From Rhizobium sp. Root1220 (GTDB taxonomy: Bacteria > Pseudomonadota > Alphaproteobacteria > Rhizobiales > Rhizobiaceae): a DNA stretch of 48,259 nucleotides. Of the stretch, positions 16,996-23,394 are shown one piece after another. A program made the translations under genes and the position numbers. The first letter of the stretch is position 1. Each line of letters opens with the position of its first letter. The notes under the pieces were generated by a model, which was not told the origin of the DNA, made no database searches, and saw only the letters and a list, made by a program, of their open reading frames with translations. The DNA lies in assembly GCF_001426265.1 (NCBI RefSeq), contig NZ_LMDG01000013.1, forward strand, positions 63,477-111,735, in the 5' to 3' direction.

Positions 16996-17152
16996 TCAAC
17001 GAAGCAATGCACCTCCTCCCGCAGAGCTTCGTGTTTCAGGCGACCCATTCCTCCTCCCAAGGCGCGCCTGACGGAACAGCGGCACTCCTCCTCCCAGCCG
17101 TTGTTCAATATTTCGAGAAGCCTGCCGCACTTCCTCCCGCGGCAGGCTTTTT
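16996..17152 (+). ncRNA. alpha-r14-like (NfeR1-type) small RNA with four anti-Shine-Dalgarno hairpin loops
   Basis: Four hairpins follow each other. Stems ACGAAGC/GCTTCGT (16999-17032), TCAGGCG/CGCCTGA (17036-17071), GAACAGCGGC/GCCGTTGTTC (17074-17106) and the terminator stem (17120-17147) each expose a loop with CCTCCTCCC or TTCCTCCC. The last ends in TTTTT. Hairpins presenting CCUCCUCCC, complementary to ribosome sites, are the hallmark of the rhizobial alpha-r14 family (NfeR1), trans-acting RNAs that repress mRNAs by pairing with Shine-Dalgarno sequences. The family usually has three such loops; this copy has four. TGATATCT at 16983-16990 could be the -10 box. Start is estimated. Confidence 0.75.
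17120..17152 (+). terminator. rho-independent terminator of the sRNA
   Basis: GCCTGCCGC, 10-base loop ACTTCCTCCC, GCGGCAGGC, then TTTTT. The loop again contains the anti-Shine-Dalgarno motif. Confidence 0.85.
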
Positions 17153-17368
17153 CGTTTTGCGATACGTTCAAGCTTTCGGTCCGGGCGTCAAAGCAGACTG
17201 CCCTGTCCACCGGCTCTCCAGATTTCGAGACAATCGTGGATGCCTACGGTTCGCGGGACGAGATGATCATCACCCGAGCTTCCGGTAAACTCCGCGCTGT
17301 TGCGTAATATGAACTCCATAGGGCTTCTCTTTTCCAAAAGGGGTTGAAACGGCGTCGCTCGATGATTT

Positions 17369-17385
17369 ATATCACGGCGTGATAT
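17369..17385. promoter_or_regulatory. MarR-type operator 1: ATATCAC-GGC-GTGATAT
   Basis: Perfect 7-3-7 palindrome 27 bases before the GTG of the gene at 17412. It is the cleanest of seven sites sharing RTATCAY-N3-RTGATAY in this region, and I take it as controlling the 17412 and IalB-like genes. Confidence 0.65.
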
Positions 17386-17411
17386 TGTTGTGACCGGAGC
17401 TTGACGTCATC

Positions 17412-17693
17412 GTGTCAGATCCAATCAATCCCCGGTGTCTGCCGACTGACGAGGTCCTTGCGGACCGCCTGGGCCTTTCGACCAAAGAATTCCAGCGATA
17501 TCGCGTGCAGAAACTCGTTTCGGTTTCAACCACCGCTGCGACCGGAAGCGACCGGTTCCTGGTCACCTGCCAGCTCGGCAACAGGATCTGGGAAGGCGTC
17601 GTCGTGAACGGTAGCATCACTTCCGAAGAAGTCAGGTTTCTGCGCGGAAAGCGAGCGGGCAGCTCGCCTTCAATGGTTCGTCGCAAACCCTGA
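17412..17693 (+). CDS. hypothetical protein under the MarR-type operator
   Basis: A 93-residue soluble protein from GTG 17412 (MSDPINPRCLPTDEVLADRL; later GNRIWEGVVVNGSITSEEV). No motif I recognise; the first third looks helical, the middle beta-rich, the tail basic. There is no strong ribosome site; the leader contains the perfect operator palindrome. It ends 23 bases before the IalB-like gene, so the two probably share a transcript. Confidence 0.5.
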   Translation: MSDPINPRCLPTDEVLADRLGLSTKEFQRYRVQKLVSVSTTAATGSDRFLVTCQLGNRIWEGVVVNGSITSEEVRFLRGKRAGSSPSMVRRKP

Positions 17694-17716
17694 TCTGAAT
17701 CTAAGAAAGGAAAACA

Positions 17717-18205
17717 ATGAAGAAGCTTGTCGGCCTCCTCGTCGCCCTATCGATGCCCTTTACCGCCCACGCTGCGGCCAGAATGGTCTCGCAGACCGGT
17801 GACTGGGGCGTCTACTCCTTCGAGAGAGACGGAAAGCCTGTGTGCTACGCGCTGTCGGTCCCGAAGGAGGCCAAACCCGCCGACGTCGATCATGGGAAGA
17901 ACTACTTCCTGATCGCGCCAGCGGAAAAAGGCGGCGGCAACGAGCCAGAGGCTATCCTCGGATACGCAGTGCAGGCCGGTTCGCCGGTTCAGGTCTCGGT
18001 TGGCGAGAAGAAGTTCACGATGTTCGTAAAGGACAATACTGCCTGGGTCTCCGACGCCGCGCAGGAACCCGAACTCATCAACGCGCTTCGATCCGGGAGC
18101 CGGATGACCTTGCAGGCGACGTCGGCGAGAGGAACGCGTACCAGCTACGACTATTCGCTATCAGGGGTCACGGCTGCCTTGGAGCGGGTCGCTCGCTGCA
18201 AGTGA
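17717..18205 (+). CDS. invasion-associated locus B (IalB) family protein, secreted
   Basis: A 162-residue protein with a clear signal peptide (MKKLVGLLVALSMPFTAHAA). The mature part follows the IalB pattern of alphaproteobacteria: GDWGVYSFERDGKPVCYALS, then YFLIAP and a run of beta strands ending with a cysteine (VARCK), probably one disulphide with the first cysteine. IalB was named from Bartonella invasion, but most homologues are periplasmic proteins of unknown role. AAGGAAAAC precedes ATG 17717. Likely second gene after 17412 and so under the same operator. Confidence 0.8.
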   Translation: MKKLVGLLVALSMPFTAHAAARMVSQTGDWGVYSFERDGKPVCYALSVPKEAKPADVDHGKNYFLIAPAEKGGGNEPEAILGYAVQAGSPVQVSVGEKKFTMFVKDNTAWVSDAAQEPELINALRSGSRMTLQATSARGTRTSYDYSLSGVTAALERVARCK

Positions 18206-18213
18206 AGGAGGGC

Positions 18214-18525
18214 TCAACCGATCCCGAATGCAGCCTTGCTGTCGGGCGTCGCAAGTTCCCTAAGGCGGTGCGAATGGGTTCGGCCCTTGCCGGAAAGCAG
18301 CAGGTCCAGTTCGTGCTTCGAATTCCCAAACCTTTGCAGCAGGCGCTCCGCTTCGTGTCGGCAGATGCCGTAGCGTCGCCGCAGGCTTCCAACATAGTAT
18401 CTGGGTTCTATCTCGGTTTCGTTCACCGATGGGAGAGGGCTCTGTTCTTGTTGGGAACGCTGTATGATCAAAACTCCTTCAAAGGAGTAATGGACCCGAA
18501 GCCCCTGCGGTTCCAACCGCGGCAT
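18214..18525 (-). CDS. small DUF3606-like protein with uncertain start
   Basis: The conserved-looking part reads PRYYVGSLRRRYGICRHEAE, then RLLQRFGNSKHELDLLL, reminiscent of small rhizobial DUF3606-type proteins (helix-turn-helix-like, role unknown); tentative. The only ATG (18525) touches the operator at 18529-18545 and has no ribosome site. A strong AAGGAG (18479-18474) is followed only by TTG two bases later and by ATC and ATA at five and eight bases. A non-canonical or mutated start is therefore likely, giving about 83 residues. The promoter should overlap operator 2 (TATATT at about 18526-18531). Confidence 0.45.
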   Translation of the reverse strand: MPRLEPQGLRVHYSFEGVLIIQRSQQEQSPLPSVNETEIEPRYYVGSLRRRYGICRHEAERLLQRFGNSKHELDLLLSGKGRTHSHRLRELATPDSKAAFGIG

Positions 18526-18528
18526 AAT

Positions 18529-18545
18529 ATATCACGTCATGATGT
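18529..18545. promoter_or_regulatory. MarR-type operator 2: ATATCAC-GTC-ATGATGT
   Basis: Near-palindrome of the shared 7-3-7 type directly upstream of the minus-strand gene at 18214-18525. Confidence 0.55.
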
Positions 18546-18554
18546 AGATGACCG

Positions 18555-18647
18555 TTAGATCTGCAGAAGGACGTAGATCGCGCCGCCCCAGATTGCGGCG
18601 ACGAACAGGGCGACCCCCGTCAGGACGAGTTTGACGTCAAGGGACAT
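18555..18647 (-). CDS. 30-residue membrane micropeptide
   Basis: ATG 18647 to TAA 18555: MSLDVKLVLTGVALFV followed by AAIWGGAIYVLLQI. Nearly the whole chain is one transmembrane helix with a short polar N-terminus. The ribosome site is weak. It lies 50 bases after another tiny membrane ORF on the same strand, and both follow operator 3. Known micropeptides of this shape regulate membrane complexes; none is named here. Confidence 0.4.
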   Translation of the reverse strand: MSLDVKLVLTGVALFVAAIWGGAIYVLLQI

Positions 18648-18697
18648 GATCAACCGTCAACGCGGTATCCCGTCCACTGTTCCGCACATCCCGGCGT

Positions 18698-18826
18698 TTA
18701 GTTCGAGGTCTGGATCAGTGCGGCCTGAGACACTTCGGACGGGGCCTCGCCAGGGATCGACGCGATGGCGAACATGACCGCGACGTAGCTTGCGAACACG
18801 GCGGAAAGCATGGCGCTCTTGGTCAA
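18698..18826 (-). CDS. 42-residue exported or membrane micropeptide
   Basis: TTG 18826 with AAAGGAG 7 bases upstream. The product has a basic start, a hydrophobic stretch (SAVFASYVAVMFAIASIPG) and an acidic/polar tail ending QTSN, so it is a single-span or signal-anchored peptide. The operator at 18841-18857 lies just before its ribosome site. Good translation signal and placement make it credible; function unknown. Confidence 0.5.
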   Translation of the reverse strand: MTKSAMLSAVFASYVAVMFAIASIPGEAPSEVSQAALIQTSN

Positions 18827-18840
18827 TGGTACGCTCCTTT

Positions 18841-18857
18841 GTATCATGTGATGACAT
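18841..18857. promoter_or_regulatory. MarR-type operator 3: GTATCAT-GTG-ATGACAT
   Basis: Third 7-3-7 site, between the divergent micropeptide gene (minus) and receiver gene (plus), so it may control both. Confidence 0.55.
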
Positions 18858-18897
18858 TCTTTAACCGTTCCCCCATAATGTCAATCCTGAATGCAGC

Positions 18898-19320
18898 ATG
18901 AACGATTGCGGGAGGCGATGGGCTTTGGAAAAGATTCTGATCGTGGAGGACGACGCACTGATCGCTGCGGATGTTCAAGATATCGTGGCGAGTTCCGGCT
19001 ACGAGGTCGTGGGTATCGCTGACAGTTTCGAGAGCGCGCAGCGGCTCGCCCCGTTCGCAACCATCGCCCTGGTCGACGTCAACCTGCGCGACGGGGCCAC
19101 CGGACCGAGGATTGCGCAATACCTGGCGAACGACTTCGGCGTCGCGGTGGTCATGGTCACGGCCAATCCGGAAATGATCGTCACCGATCTTTCGAAAGTC
19201 ATCGGTCTGATATCGAAACCCGTCCAGCCGAAACTGATCGGCAGCGTCCTCGAATACCTGAGGACGATTCGCGAGGGTGGGCGCGGCTCACCGCCGGAAG
19301 GGATGCGTATCTTCGCGTGA
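18898..19320 (+). CDS. stand-alone receiver-domain response regulator
   Basis: CheY-like protein of 131-140 residues with no output domain. ILIVEDDALIAADV holds the acidic pair, LVDVNLRDG the phospho-accepting Asp, VMVTANP the conserved Thr and LISKPVQP the Lys. Single-domain receivers pass phosphate on or bind partners; in Rhizobiales many serve HWE-type kinases, and an HWE kinase lies at 14293 (link is inference). ATG 18898 has a poor ribosome site; TTG 18925, nine bases after GGGAGG, would give a product starting directly at the first beta strand and may be the true start. Followed 16 bases on by another gene. Confidence 0.8.
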   Translation: MNDCGRRWALEKILIVEDDALIAADVQDIVASSGYEVVGIADSFESAQRLAPFATIALVDVNLRDGATGPRIAQYLANDFGVAVVMVTANPEMIVTDLSKVIGLISKPVQPKLIGSVLEYLRTIREGGRGSPPEGMRIFA

Positions 19321-19336
19321 AGGAGGGGGCGACACC

Positions 19337-19639
19337 ATGATCGACAGACGCGCAGAACTCGGTCTCTGGGTGGGCCGGCTGGAAACTATTCTGATCGAAC
19401 GGGGAGTGCTGAACGAGGAGGGCGAGGTCGCCTTCAATGTCGGATCGCAGTTCCCCGAAGACGTCGAAGAGGCGCTGGACGGTTTCATCGAGAACCCGGT
19501 GGAGCTTGTCGGTCTCCTCAAGATCTGCCGCGACGCCCGCGATGGAAGACCATTGTCTCCCGCCGTTCTGATGGCGGCACATCTCATGACCAAGGAGATA
19601 CTGCTCGTGCTGCAAGAGGCCACAGGCGCCGGAAGGTAG
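19337..19639 (+). CDS. hypothetical 100-residue protein in the receiver operon
   Basis: ATG 19337 with AAGGAGG overlapping the previous stop codon region, so co-transcribed with the receiver gene. The product (MIDRRAELGLWVGRLETILI; later AFNVGSQFPEDVEEALDGF) is acidic and mostly helical with no membrane segment. Family not recognised. Its pairing with a lone receiver suggests a partner or output role (inference). A hairpin lies 20 bases after the stop. Confidence 0.6.
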   Translation: MIDRRAELGLWVGRLETILIERGVLNEEGEVAFNVGSQFPEDVEEALDGFIENPVELVGLLKICRDARDGRPLSPAVLMAAHLMTKEILLVLQEATGAGR

Positions 19640-19658
19640 GGGCTGTTTCAAAGAAAAT

Positions 19659-19687
19659 GGCCCGCCCGAAATCATTTCGGACGGGCC
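19659..19687 (-). terminator. hairpin terminator between convergent genes
   Basis: GGCCCGCCCGA paired with TCGGACGGGCC around one mismatch. Read on the minus strand it is followed by a T-rich run (TTTTCTTTG), so it best serves the gene at 19726-20142; it may act both ways. Confidence 0.7.
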
Positions 19688-19725
19688 TCGCGCCAACCAG
19701 GCATCTCATCACGCCTGGTCGAAGC

Positions 19726-20142
19726 CTAGCTGTCGGTAACTGCCGCATCTCCTCCCGATTGCGGTAGTTCCTTCATCTTGACGAGCTGGTCGGCGCAGGT
19801 GTCGGCGGCATTCGTGACGGTCCCGTCGATCCCCGCGATCTGAGCCCAGCCACCCTCGGTGATGAAGTCGTCGCGCTGCCACGAGGACTTCGCCTGCAGG
19901 GCCTTGAGATTATGCTCCGCGTCGGTCGCTGTGACAAAGTTATGGACGCAGATGCTTGCGACCAGATCCGCCTTCGCGTTGCGGACGGCAATCTCGGTCA
20001 TGACGTTCGCCCTGCCAGACGTCGTCCAGCCGCCCCAGGTGAAGCCGAGCACCATCGTCAATGCCGAGGCGCCGACGATCGACCAACCCCAAAGAGTCTT
20101 GGAAGGCCGGTATCCCGACCAGCCACTTTCGCCATTTTGCAT
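19726..20142 (-). CDS. small membrane-anchored hypothetical protein under two MarR-type operators
   Basis: A 138-residue protein from ATG 20142 with GAGGAG 9 bases upstream. After 18 polar residues comes one transmembrane segment (WSIVGASALTMVLGFTWGGW); the rest is a soluble domain with two cysteines (SICVHNF and TCADQ), probably periplasmic and possibly disulphide-linked. Similar proteins occur in rhizobia without known function. Two operator palindromes lie 20 and 55 bases upstream, and the MarR gene is directly before it on the same strand. Confidence 0.65.
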   Translation of the reverse strand: MQNGESGWSGYRPSKTLWGWSIVGASALTMVLGFTWGGWTTSGRANVMTEIAVRNAKADLVASICVHNFVTATDAEHNLKALQAKSSWQRDDFITEGGWAQIAGIDGTVTNAADTCADQLVKMKELPQSGGDAAVTDS

Positions 20143-20161
20143 AGCTGTTCTCCTCTGGTTT

Positions 20162-20178
20162 ATATCATGGCATGATAC
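20162..20178. promoter_or_regulatory. MarR-type operator 4: ATATCAT-GGC-ATGATAC
   Basis: Near-perfect palindrome 20 bases upstream of the start at 20142. Confidence 0.65.
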
Positions 20179-20196
20179 AAATTTGAGAGCAGAGGT

Positions 20197-20213
20197 CAAT
20201 CACGGTGTGATCA
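20197..20213. promoter_or_regulatory. MarR-type operator 5: CAATCAC-GGT-GTGATCA
   Basis: Second site before the same gene. Its inner half-sites match the consensus and the outer bases are divergent. The centre lies 35 bases from that of operator 4. Confidence 0.5.
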
Positions 20214-20230
20214 AAAAATGGTGACGCCGA

Positions 20231-20671
20231 TCAGGCGAGTTCGGTCACCTGTCGCAGTCGCGATAGGGATTCCGCCAGGAGTGGTTCGTTCTCTAGCATG
20301 GCGTCGACATGGATCTTCGCCAGAGCTTCAAGAACCTTCTCGCCCTTGGTCGTCATGCCGATCAGCACGCTTCGCTTGTCGTCTTCCGCGGGGATCCGCT
20401 CTGTCAGACCTGCCGAGCACATGCGGTCCACGAGCTGGACCGCGCCATTGTGGTGCATCAGCATCTGTTCAGCGAGATCGCGAAGCCTCACCTTCCAGCC
20501 CGGCGCCGTGCGCACCACAAGGAGGGCCTGATACTGCTGCGACGTGACACCCGCCTCGGCGAGCGCTGCCTCGCTGAACGACAGGAACCGCCGCATGGCG
20601 AGCCGGAAGCCTGCGAGGCCATCATAGACTTCGTCAGCCAGGCCGGATGTCCGGCGTCCCGATCGAGGCAT
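20231..20671 (-). CDS. MarR-family transcriptional regulator
   Basis: A 146-residue winged-helix repressor. VTSQQYQALLVVRTAPGWKV begins the DNA-binding domain, LAEQMLMHHNGAVQLVDRM is the recognition helix, and ERIPAEDDKRSVLIGMTTKG is the wing with the family's D-x-R. MarR dimers bind palindromes and are released by small ligands or oxidation; the ligand is unknown. An operator of the shared type sits 18 bases before the start, consistent with autorepression, and six more lie within 6 kb. AAGGA precedes ATG 20671 by about ten bases. Confidence 0.85.
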   Translation of the reverse strand: MPRSGRRTSGLADEVYDGLAGFRLAMRRFLSFSEAALAEAGVTSQQYQALLVVRTAPGWKVRLRDLAEQMLMHHNGAVQLVDRMCSAGLTERIPAEDDKRSVLIGMTTKGEKVLEALAKIHVDAMLENEPLLAESLSRLRQVTELA

Positions 20672-20688
20672 TCATGAGTCCTTCCAAA

Positions 20689-20705
20689 ATGTCATGATGT
20701 GATAT
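20689..20705. promoter_or_regulatory. MarR-type operator 6: ATGTCAT-GAT-GTGATAT
   Basis: Between the marR gene (minus) and a plus-strand transcript whose -10 could be TATAAA at 20704-20709. It can control both directions. Confidence 0.6.
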
Positions 20706-20730
20706 AAATGACGAACCACGCTAGGAGAAC

Positions 20731-20797
20731 GGTTCGCGAGTGCGGCCGATGCGGGAGACGGTGCAAAGCACCGGCGTCGGCTGGTCACTCGCGGACC
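20731..20797 (+). other. 67-base near-continuous RNA hairpin
   Basis: GGTTCGCGAGTG (20731-20742) pairs with CACTCGCGGACC (20786-20797). Next, CGGCCGATGC pairs with GCGTCGGCTG allowing G-U pairs, and an inner GGTGC-AAA-GCACC caps it. Only a 7-base bulge, one single base and a 2-base bulge interrupt. It sits in the presumed leader after operator 6 and before the gene at 20861. No T-run follows either side. It also overlaps a possible 40-codon ORF (ATG 20749 to 20871). Confidence 0.6.
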
Positions 20798-20860
20798 ATA
20801 TTCTCCCGATGGTGGCAAAAAGACTGTGCCAATTTCGTGACGTAGCGAGAAAATTACATC

Positions 20861-21082
20861 GTGTTTGGTAATCGAAGGCCCGGAACGCAGCCATATGAGA
20901 CCGATCGTTTCGGCGTACGGGTCGAAGGGGATGGCACCTGGACGGTGTTCGACGTCTTCACCGGCTGGCCGGCGGATTACGTCGGACGGTTCCTCGACGG
21001 GTTGGACCAGGGCCCCGCCGATAGCCTTTGCGCCGTCGTAAATGCTCTGGACAAGCACCGCCGCAGGACGCTGAGCCGCTGA
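20861..21082 (+). CDS. small conserved protein, paralogue of the one at 23858-24055
   Basis: A 73-residue protein from GTG 20861 (start uncertain, weak ribosome site). The core DRFGVRVEGDGTWTVFDVFT, then GWPADYVGR and LCAVVNALDKHRRR, matches the neighbour at 23858 (GSWTIFDLFTGLAADYHGR; LCIVMNALDKQRRR). This small family is common in rhizobia with no known role. It follows operator 6 and the long hairpin, so it may be part of the MarR regulon. Confidence 0.6.
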   Translation: MFGNRRPGTQPYETDRFGVRVEGDGTWTVFDVFTGWPADYVGRFLDGLDQGPADSLCAVVNALDKHRRRTLSR

Positions 21083-21180
21083 AGCGGTTCTTTCTAGCTC
21101 GATCTCAGGCCCGAAGCATCCGAGCGATTGCCTTTCCATGCCTCGAAGCTATCTGACCTTGTCTCGAAGAAGGGGACGCC

Positions 21181-22452
21181 ATGAGCTCGCGCTTGATTTG
21201 GTCGATATCGGTTCTGGCGCGGCGGATCTGGTTCAGGGCGACGCTGTTCTCCATCGCGGCGGTCGCCACCGCCCTCCTGGCGATCGTCGCCACGCCCTAC
21301 ATCCCGGCGGACCTGTCGACGAAGATCGGCGCCGACGCCGTCGACAACATCCTCGGCATCATCGCTTCGAGCATGCTGACCGTCACGACCTTCTCTCTCA
21401 GCACGATGGTTTCGGCCTACTCGGCGGCGACAAGCAACGTCACGCCGCGCGCGACCCGGCTCGTCATGGAGGACAGCACGACGCAGAACGTGCTGGCGAC
21501 CTTCGTCGGCTCGTTTCTGTTCAGCCTCGTCGGCATCGTCGCCCTGACCACGGGCGCCTATGGCGAGCAGGGGCGGGTTGTGCTCTTCGTCGTTACGATC
21601 GGCGTCATCGTGCTCATCGTGGTGACGCTGTTGAGATGGATCGACCACCTGTCCAGACTCGGCCGGGTGACCGAGACGACCCGCCGGGTGGAGGAGGCGA
21701 CCCTCGACGCCGTAAAAGCCTGGCGCAAATCCCCCAACTTCGGGGGGAGGGCGCTAGAGACGCACAGCCGTGAGCCCCGGACCGGCGACACGCCGTTTTT
21801 CGCAGATGAGATCGGCTACGTGCAGCACGTGGATGCAGCGACGCTCGCAAAGATCGCCGACGAGACCGGGTGCGACCTGGCAATCGTGTCGATACCTGGC
21901 AAGCTGGCGTCGCCCGCCCGGCCGCTTGGATGGCTGCGTGGAGCCGTCGGCGAGGACGTTCTGGGTCGGGCCGCGGCCTGCTTTTCGGTCGGCGACGTCC
22001 GCTCCTTCGATCAGGACCCGCGGTTCGGAGCGTCAGTACTGACAGAGATCGCATCGCGCGCCTTGTCTCCTGCCGTCAACGATCCGGGGACCGCCATCGA
22101 CGTCATCTCCCGCGCGATGCGAATTCTCTTTTCCTGGCATGACGCGAGCATCGAGGCGCCTGACGAGATTGCCTATCCCCGGCTCCATGTTGCGACAATT
22201 GAGGCAGCGGACCTGTTCGACGACCTGTTCACGCCGATCGCGCGAGATGGCGCAGGCCTAGTCGAAGTCGGACTTCGACTACAGAAGACCCTCGCAACGC
22301 TTTCAAAGCTCGGCCCGGAATTTCAGGCAAACGCCGTGCGCCATTCGAAGGAGGCGCTCGACCGTGCGGCCGCGGTGATGCAGGTCGAGGCCGACAAGGA
22401 GAGGCTGCAGGCTGCTGCCGCCGCAATCACCGCCGACGACAAACATAGTTGA
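21181..22452 (+). CDS. DUF2254 inner-membrane protein
   Basis: A 423-residue protein with four N-terminal transmembrane segments, about residues 18-38, 50-75, 105-128 and 137-155 (ATLFSIAAVATALLAIVA, SSMLTVTTFSLSTMVSAYS, FVGSFLFSLVGIVALT, VVLFVVTIGVIVLIVVTLL). A long cytoplasmic region with ASRALSPAVNDPGTAIDVI follows, a signature of DUF2254. Function unknown. ATG 21181 has a weak ribosome site (AAGAAGGGG nearby). It stands 99 bases after the previous gene and just before a small ORF on the same strand. Confidence 0.8.
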   Translation: MSSRLIWSISVLARRIWFRATLFSIAAVATALLAIVATPYIPADLSTKIGADAVDNILGIIASSMLTVTTFSLSTMVSAYSAATSNVTPRATRLVMEDSTTQNVLATFVGSFLFSLVGIVALTTGAYGEQGRVVLFVVTIGVIVLIVVTLLRWIDHLSRLGRVTETTRRVEEATLDAVKAWRKSPNFGGRALETHSREPRTGDTPFFADEIGYVQHVDAATLAKIADETGCDLAIVSIPGKLASPARPLGWLRGAVGEDVLGRAAACFSVGDVRSFDQDPRFGASVLTEIASRALSPAVNDPGTAIDVISRAMRILFSWHDASIEAPDEIAYPRLHVATIEAADLFDDLFTPIARDGAGLVEVGLRLQKTLATLSKLGPEFQANAVRHSKEALDRAAAVMQVEADKERLQAAAAAITADDKHS

Positions 22453-22479
22453 GTGGTGGAGCGAGGAGGTTTGGTGGGA

Positions 22480-22713
22480 ATGGAGAGCGATGAAGATCTG
22501 GTGAAGGTGCTGGCAAGCGCCGTCGATCAATGGTTTCGCTACTACGAAGTCCAGCATGACGACCATGTTTGGAACGTGCTCTGCAACGCCGCGCTCGATC
22601 TCTACAAGGATGGCTACCGATCCGAGGGCGATCTCGCCACGCTGCTGATCGGCGCCTTCGTCGCGGTCGCGTCGACCAAGATCAACACGTCATCCTCGGC
22701 GACGGTTCACTGA
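22480..22713 (+). CDS. hypothetical 77-residue protein following the DUF2254 gene
   Basis: I choose ATG 22480 (MESDEDLVKVLASAVDQWFR), ten bases after GAGGAGG; in-frame GTG codons at 22453 and 22474 and a TTG at 22471 are alternatives. The product is acidic and helical with ALDLYKDGYRSEGDLATLLI in the middle. Family unknown. The short gap suggests co-transcription with the DUF2254 gene. Confidence 0.55.
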   Translation: MESDEDLVKVLASAVDQWFRYYEVQHDDHVWNVLCNAALDLYKDGYRSEGDLATLLIGAFVAVASTKINTSSSATVH

Positions 22714-22764
22714 CACACGTCTGGCAGGCCTGTGCGTTGTGATCGCCGCCGCCTGCAAACGACG

Positions 22765-23316
22765 CTAAGGGGTCCAGGGAACAAGGTCTCCGAGCCTCGA
22801 CGGCCACAGTCCCAGATCGTCCTTCACCGCAATCGGCAACGCGTCCCTCTGCCTTACGAGCAGGGCGTGATGGATTGCGGCTTCGAGCGGCTCCGCTTCG
22901 CCTTGATGAGGCTGGCCTCTGATCGCCAGTTCGCCAGTTGTCCTGACATCGTCGCCCGCGACGACAATGACATGCCCCGGATAGGCCGAGGCGGTTTGAC
23001 TATCCACCAGGTCGAATCTCCGCATCTGTTTCCCCTTGTCGATGTCTTCGGCGTAGGTCATGGTCTCCGCTAAGATCTCGGACCGCACCTCCTCGATGGT
23101 TATTCCAGCCTCTCGAAGCGCGACGATCCTTGCGATAGTGGCGTAAGCCCTCGGATCGCTGCGGTTGACCGACGAGCGCCTGCACCAGTCGTCGAGGATG
23201 AGGCCTACGGCCACAAGCTCACGAGCGTCTGTCCTCGGGGCTTCCGGTCGACGATGGAAGGCAGGGCCAACGAACCCGATGAGCTTCAAGCCTATCGCTG
23301 CGGCTGAAAATATCAT
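22765..23316 (-). CDS. hypothetical protein with an operator across its start
   Basis: A 183-residue protein (MIFSAAAIGLKLIGFVGPAF; then DDWCRRSSVNRSDPRAYATI; EILAETMTYAEDIDKGKQM). The first 20 residues are hydrophobic, so it may be membrane-anchored or exported; no domain recognised. ATG 23316 lies inside operator 7, giving almost no leader. Either it is translated from a leaderless transcript or it starts at the TTG ten codons on. The AT-rich block TAAATTAATAT just upstream could be the -10 region. Confidence 0.5.
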   Translation of the reverse strand: MIFSAAAIGLKLIGFVGPAFHRRPEAPRTDARELVAVGLILDDWCRRSSVNRSDPRAYATIARIVALREAGITIEEVRSEILAETMTYAEDIDKGKQMRRFDLVDSQTASAYPGHVIVVAGDDVRTTGELAIRGQPHQGEAEPLEAAIHHALLVRQRDALPIAVKDDLGLWPSRLGDLVPWTP

Positions 23317-23326
23317 GCCGTGATAT
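23310..23326. promoter_or_regulatory. MarR-type operator 7: ATATCAT-GCC-GTGATAT
   Basis: Near-perfect 7-3-7 palindrome overlapping the start codon of the minus-strand gene at 22765-23316. Confidence 0.65.
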
Positions 23327-23394
23327 TAATTTATTTTTTGACGTGAGGAAAATGACAATACCGCGAGCGGTCCGCGCTGATTGGGAGCGCGACT

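Noticed and set aside
16930..17160. Plus-strand frames across the sRNA region (starting 17007 and 17101)
   Set aside because: They run through the four hairpins and the terminator; the RNA structure explains the sequence better.
20749..20871. 40-codon plus-strand frame inside the long hairpin
   Set aside because: Has a possible AGGAG upstream but no conserved feature, and its sequence is constrained by the hairpin; mentioned only in the hairpin entry.
20672..21139. 155-codon minus-strand frame opposite the small gene at 20861
   Set aside because: It runs antisense to the conserved paralogue family and through the long hairpin, with no recognisable domain.
21138..21773. 211-codon frame overlapping the DUF2254 gene
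   Set aside because: Shadow frame rich in Arg, His, Gly and Asp; the DUF2254 frame has clear membrane segments and a family signature.
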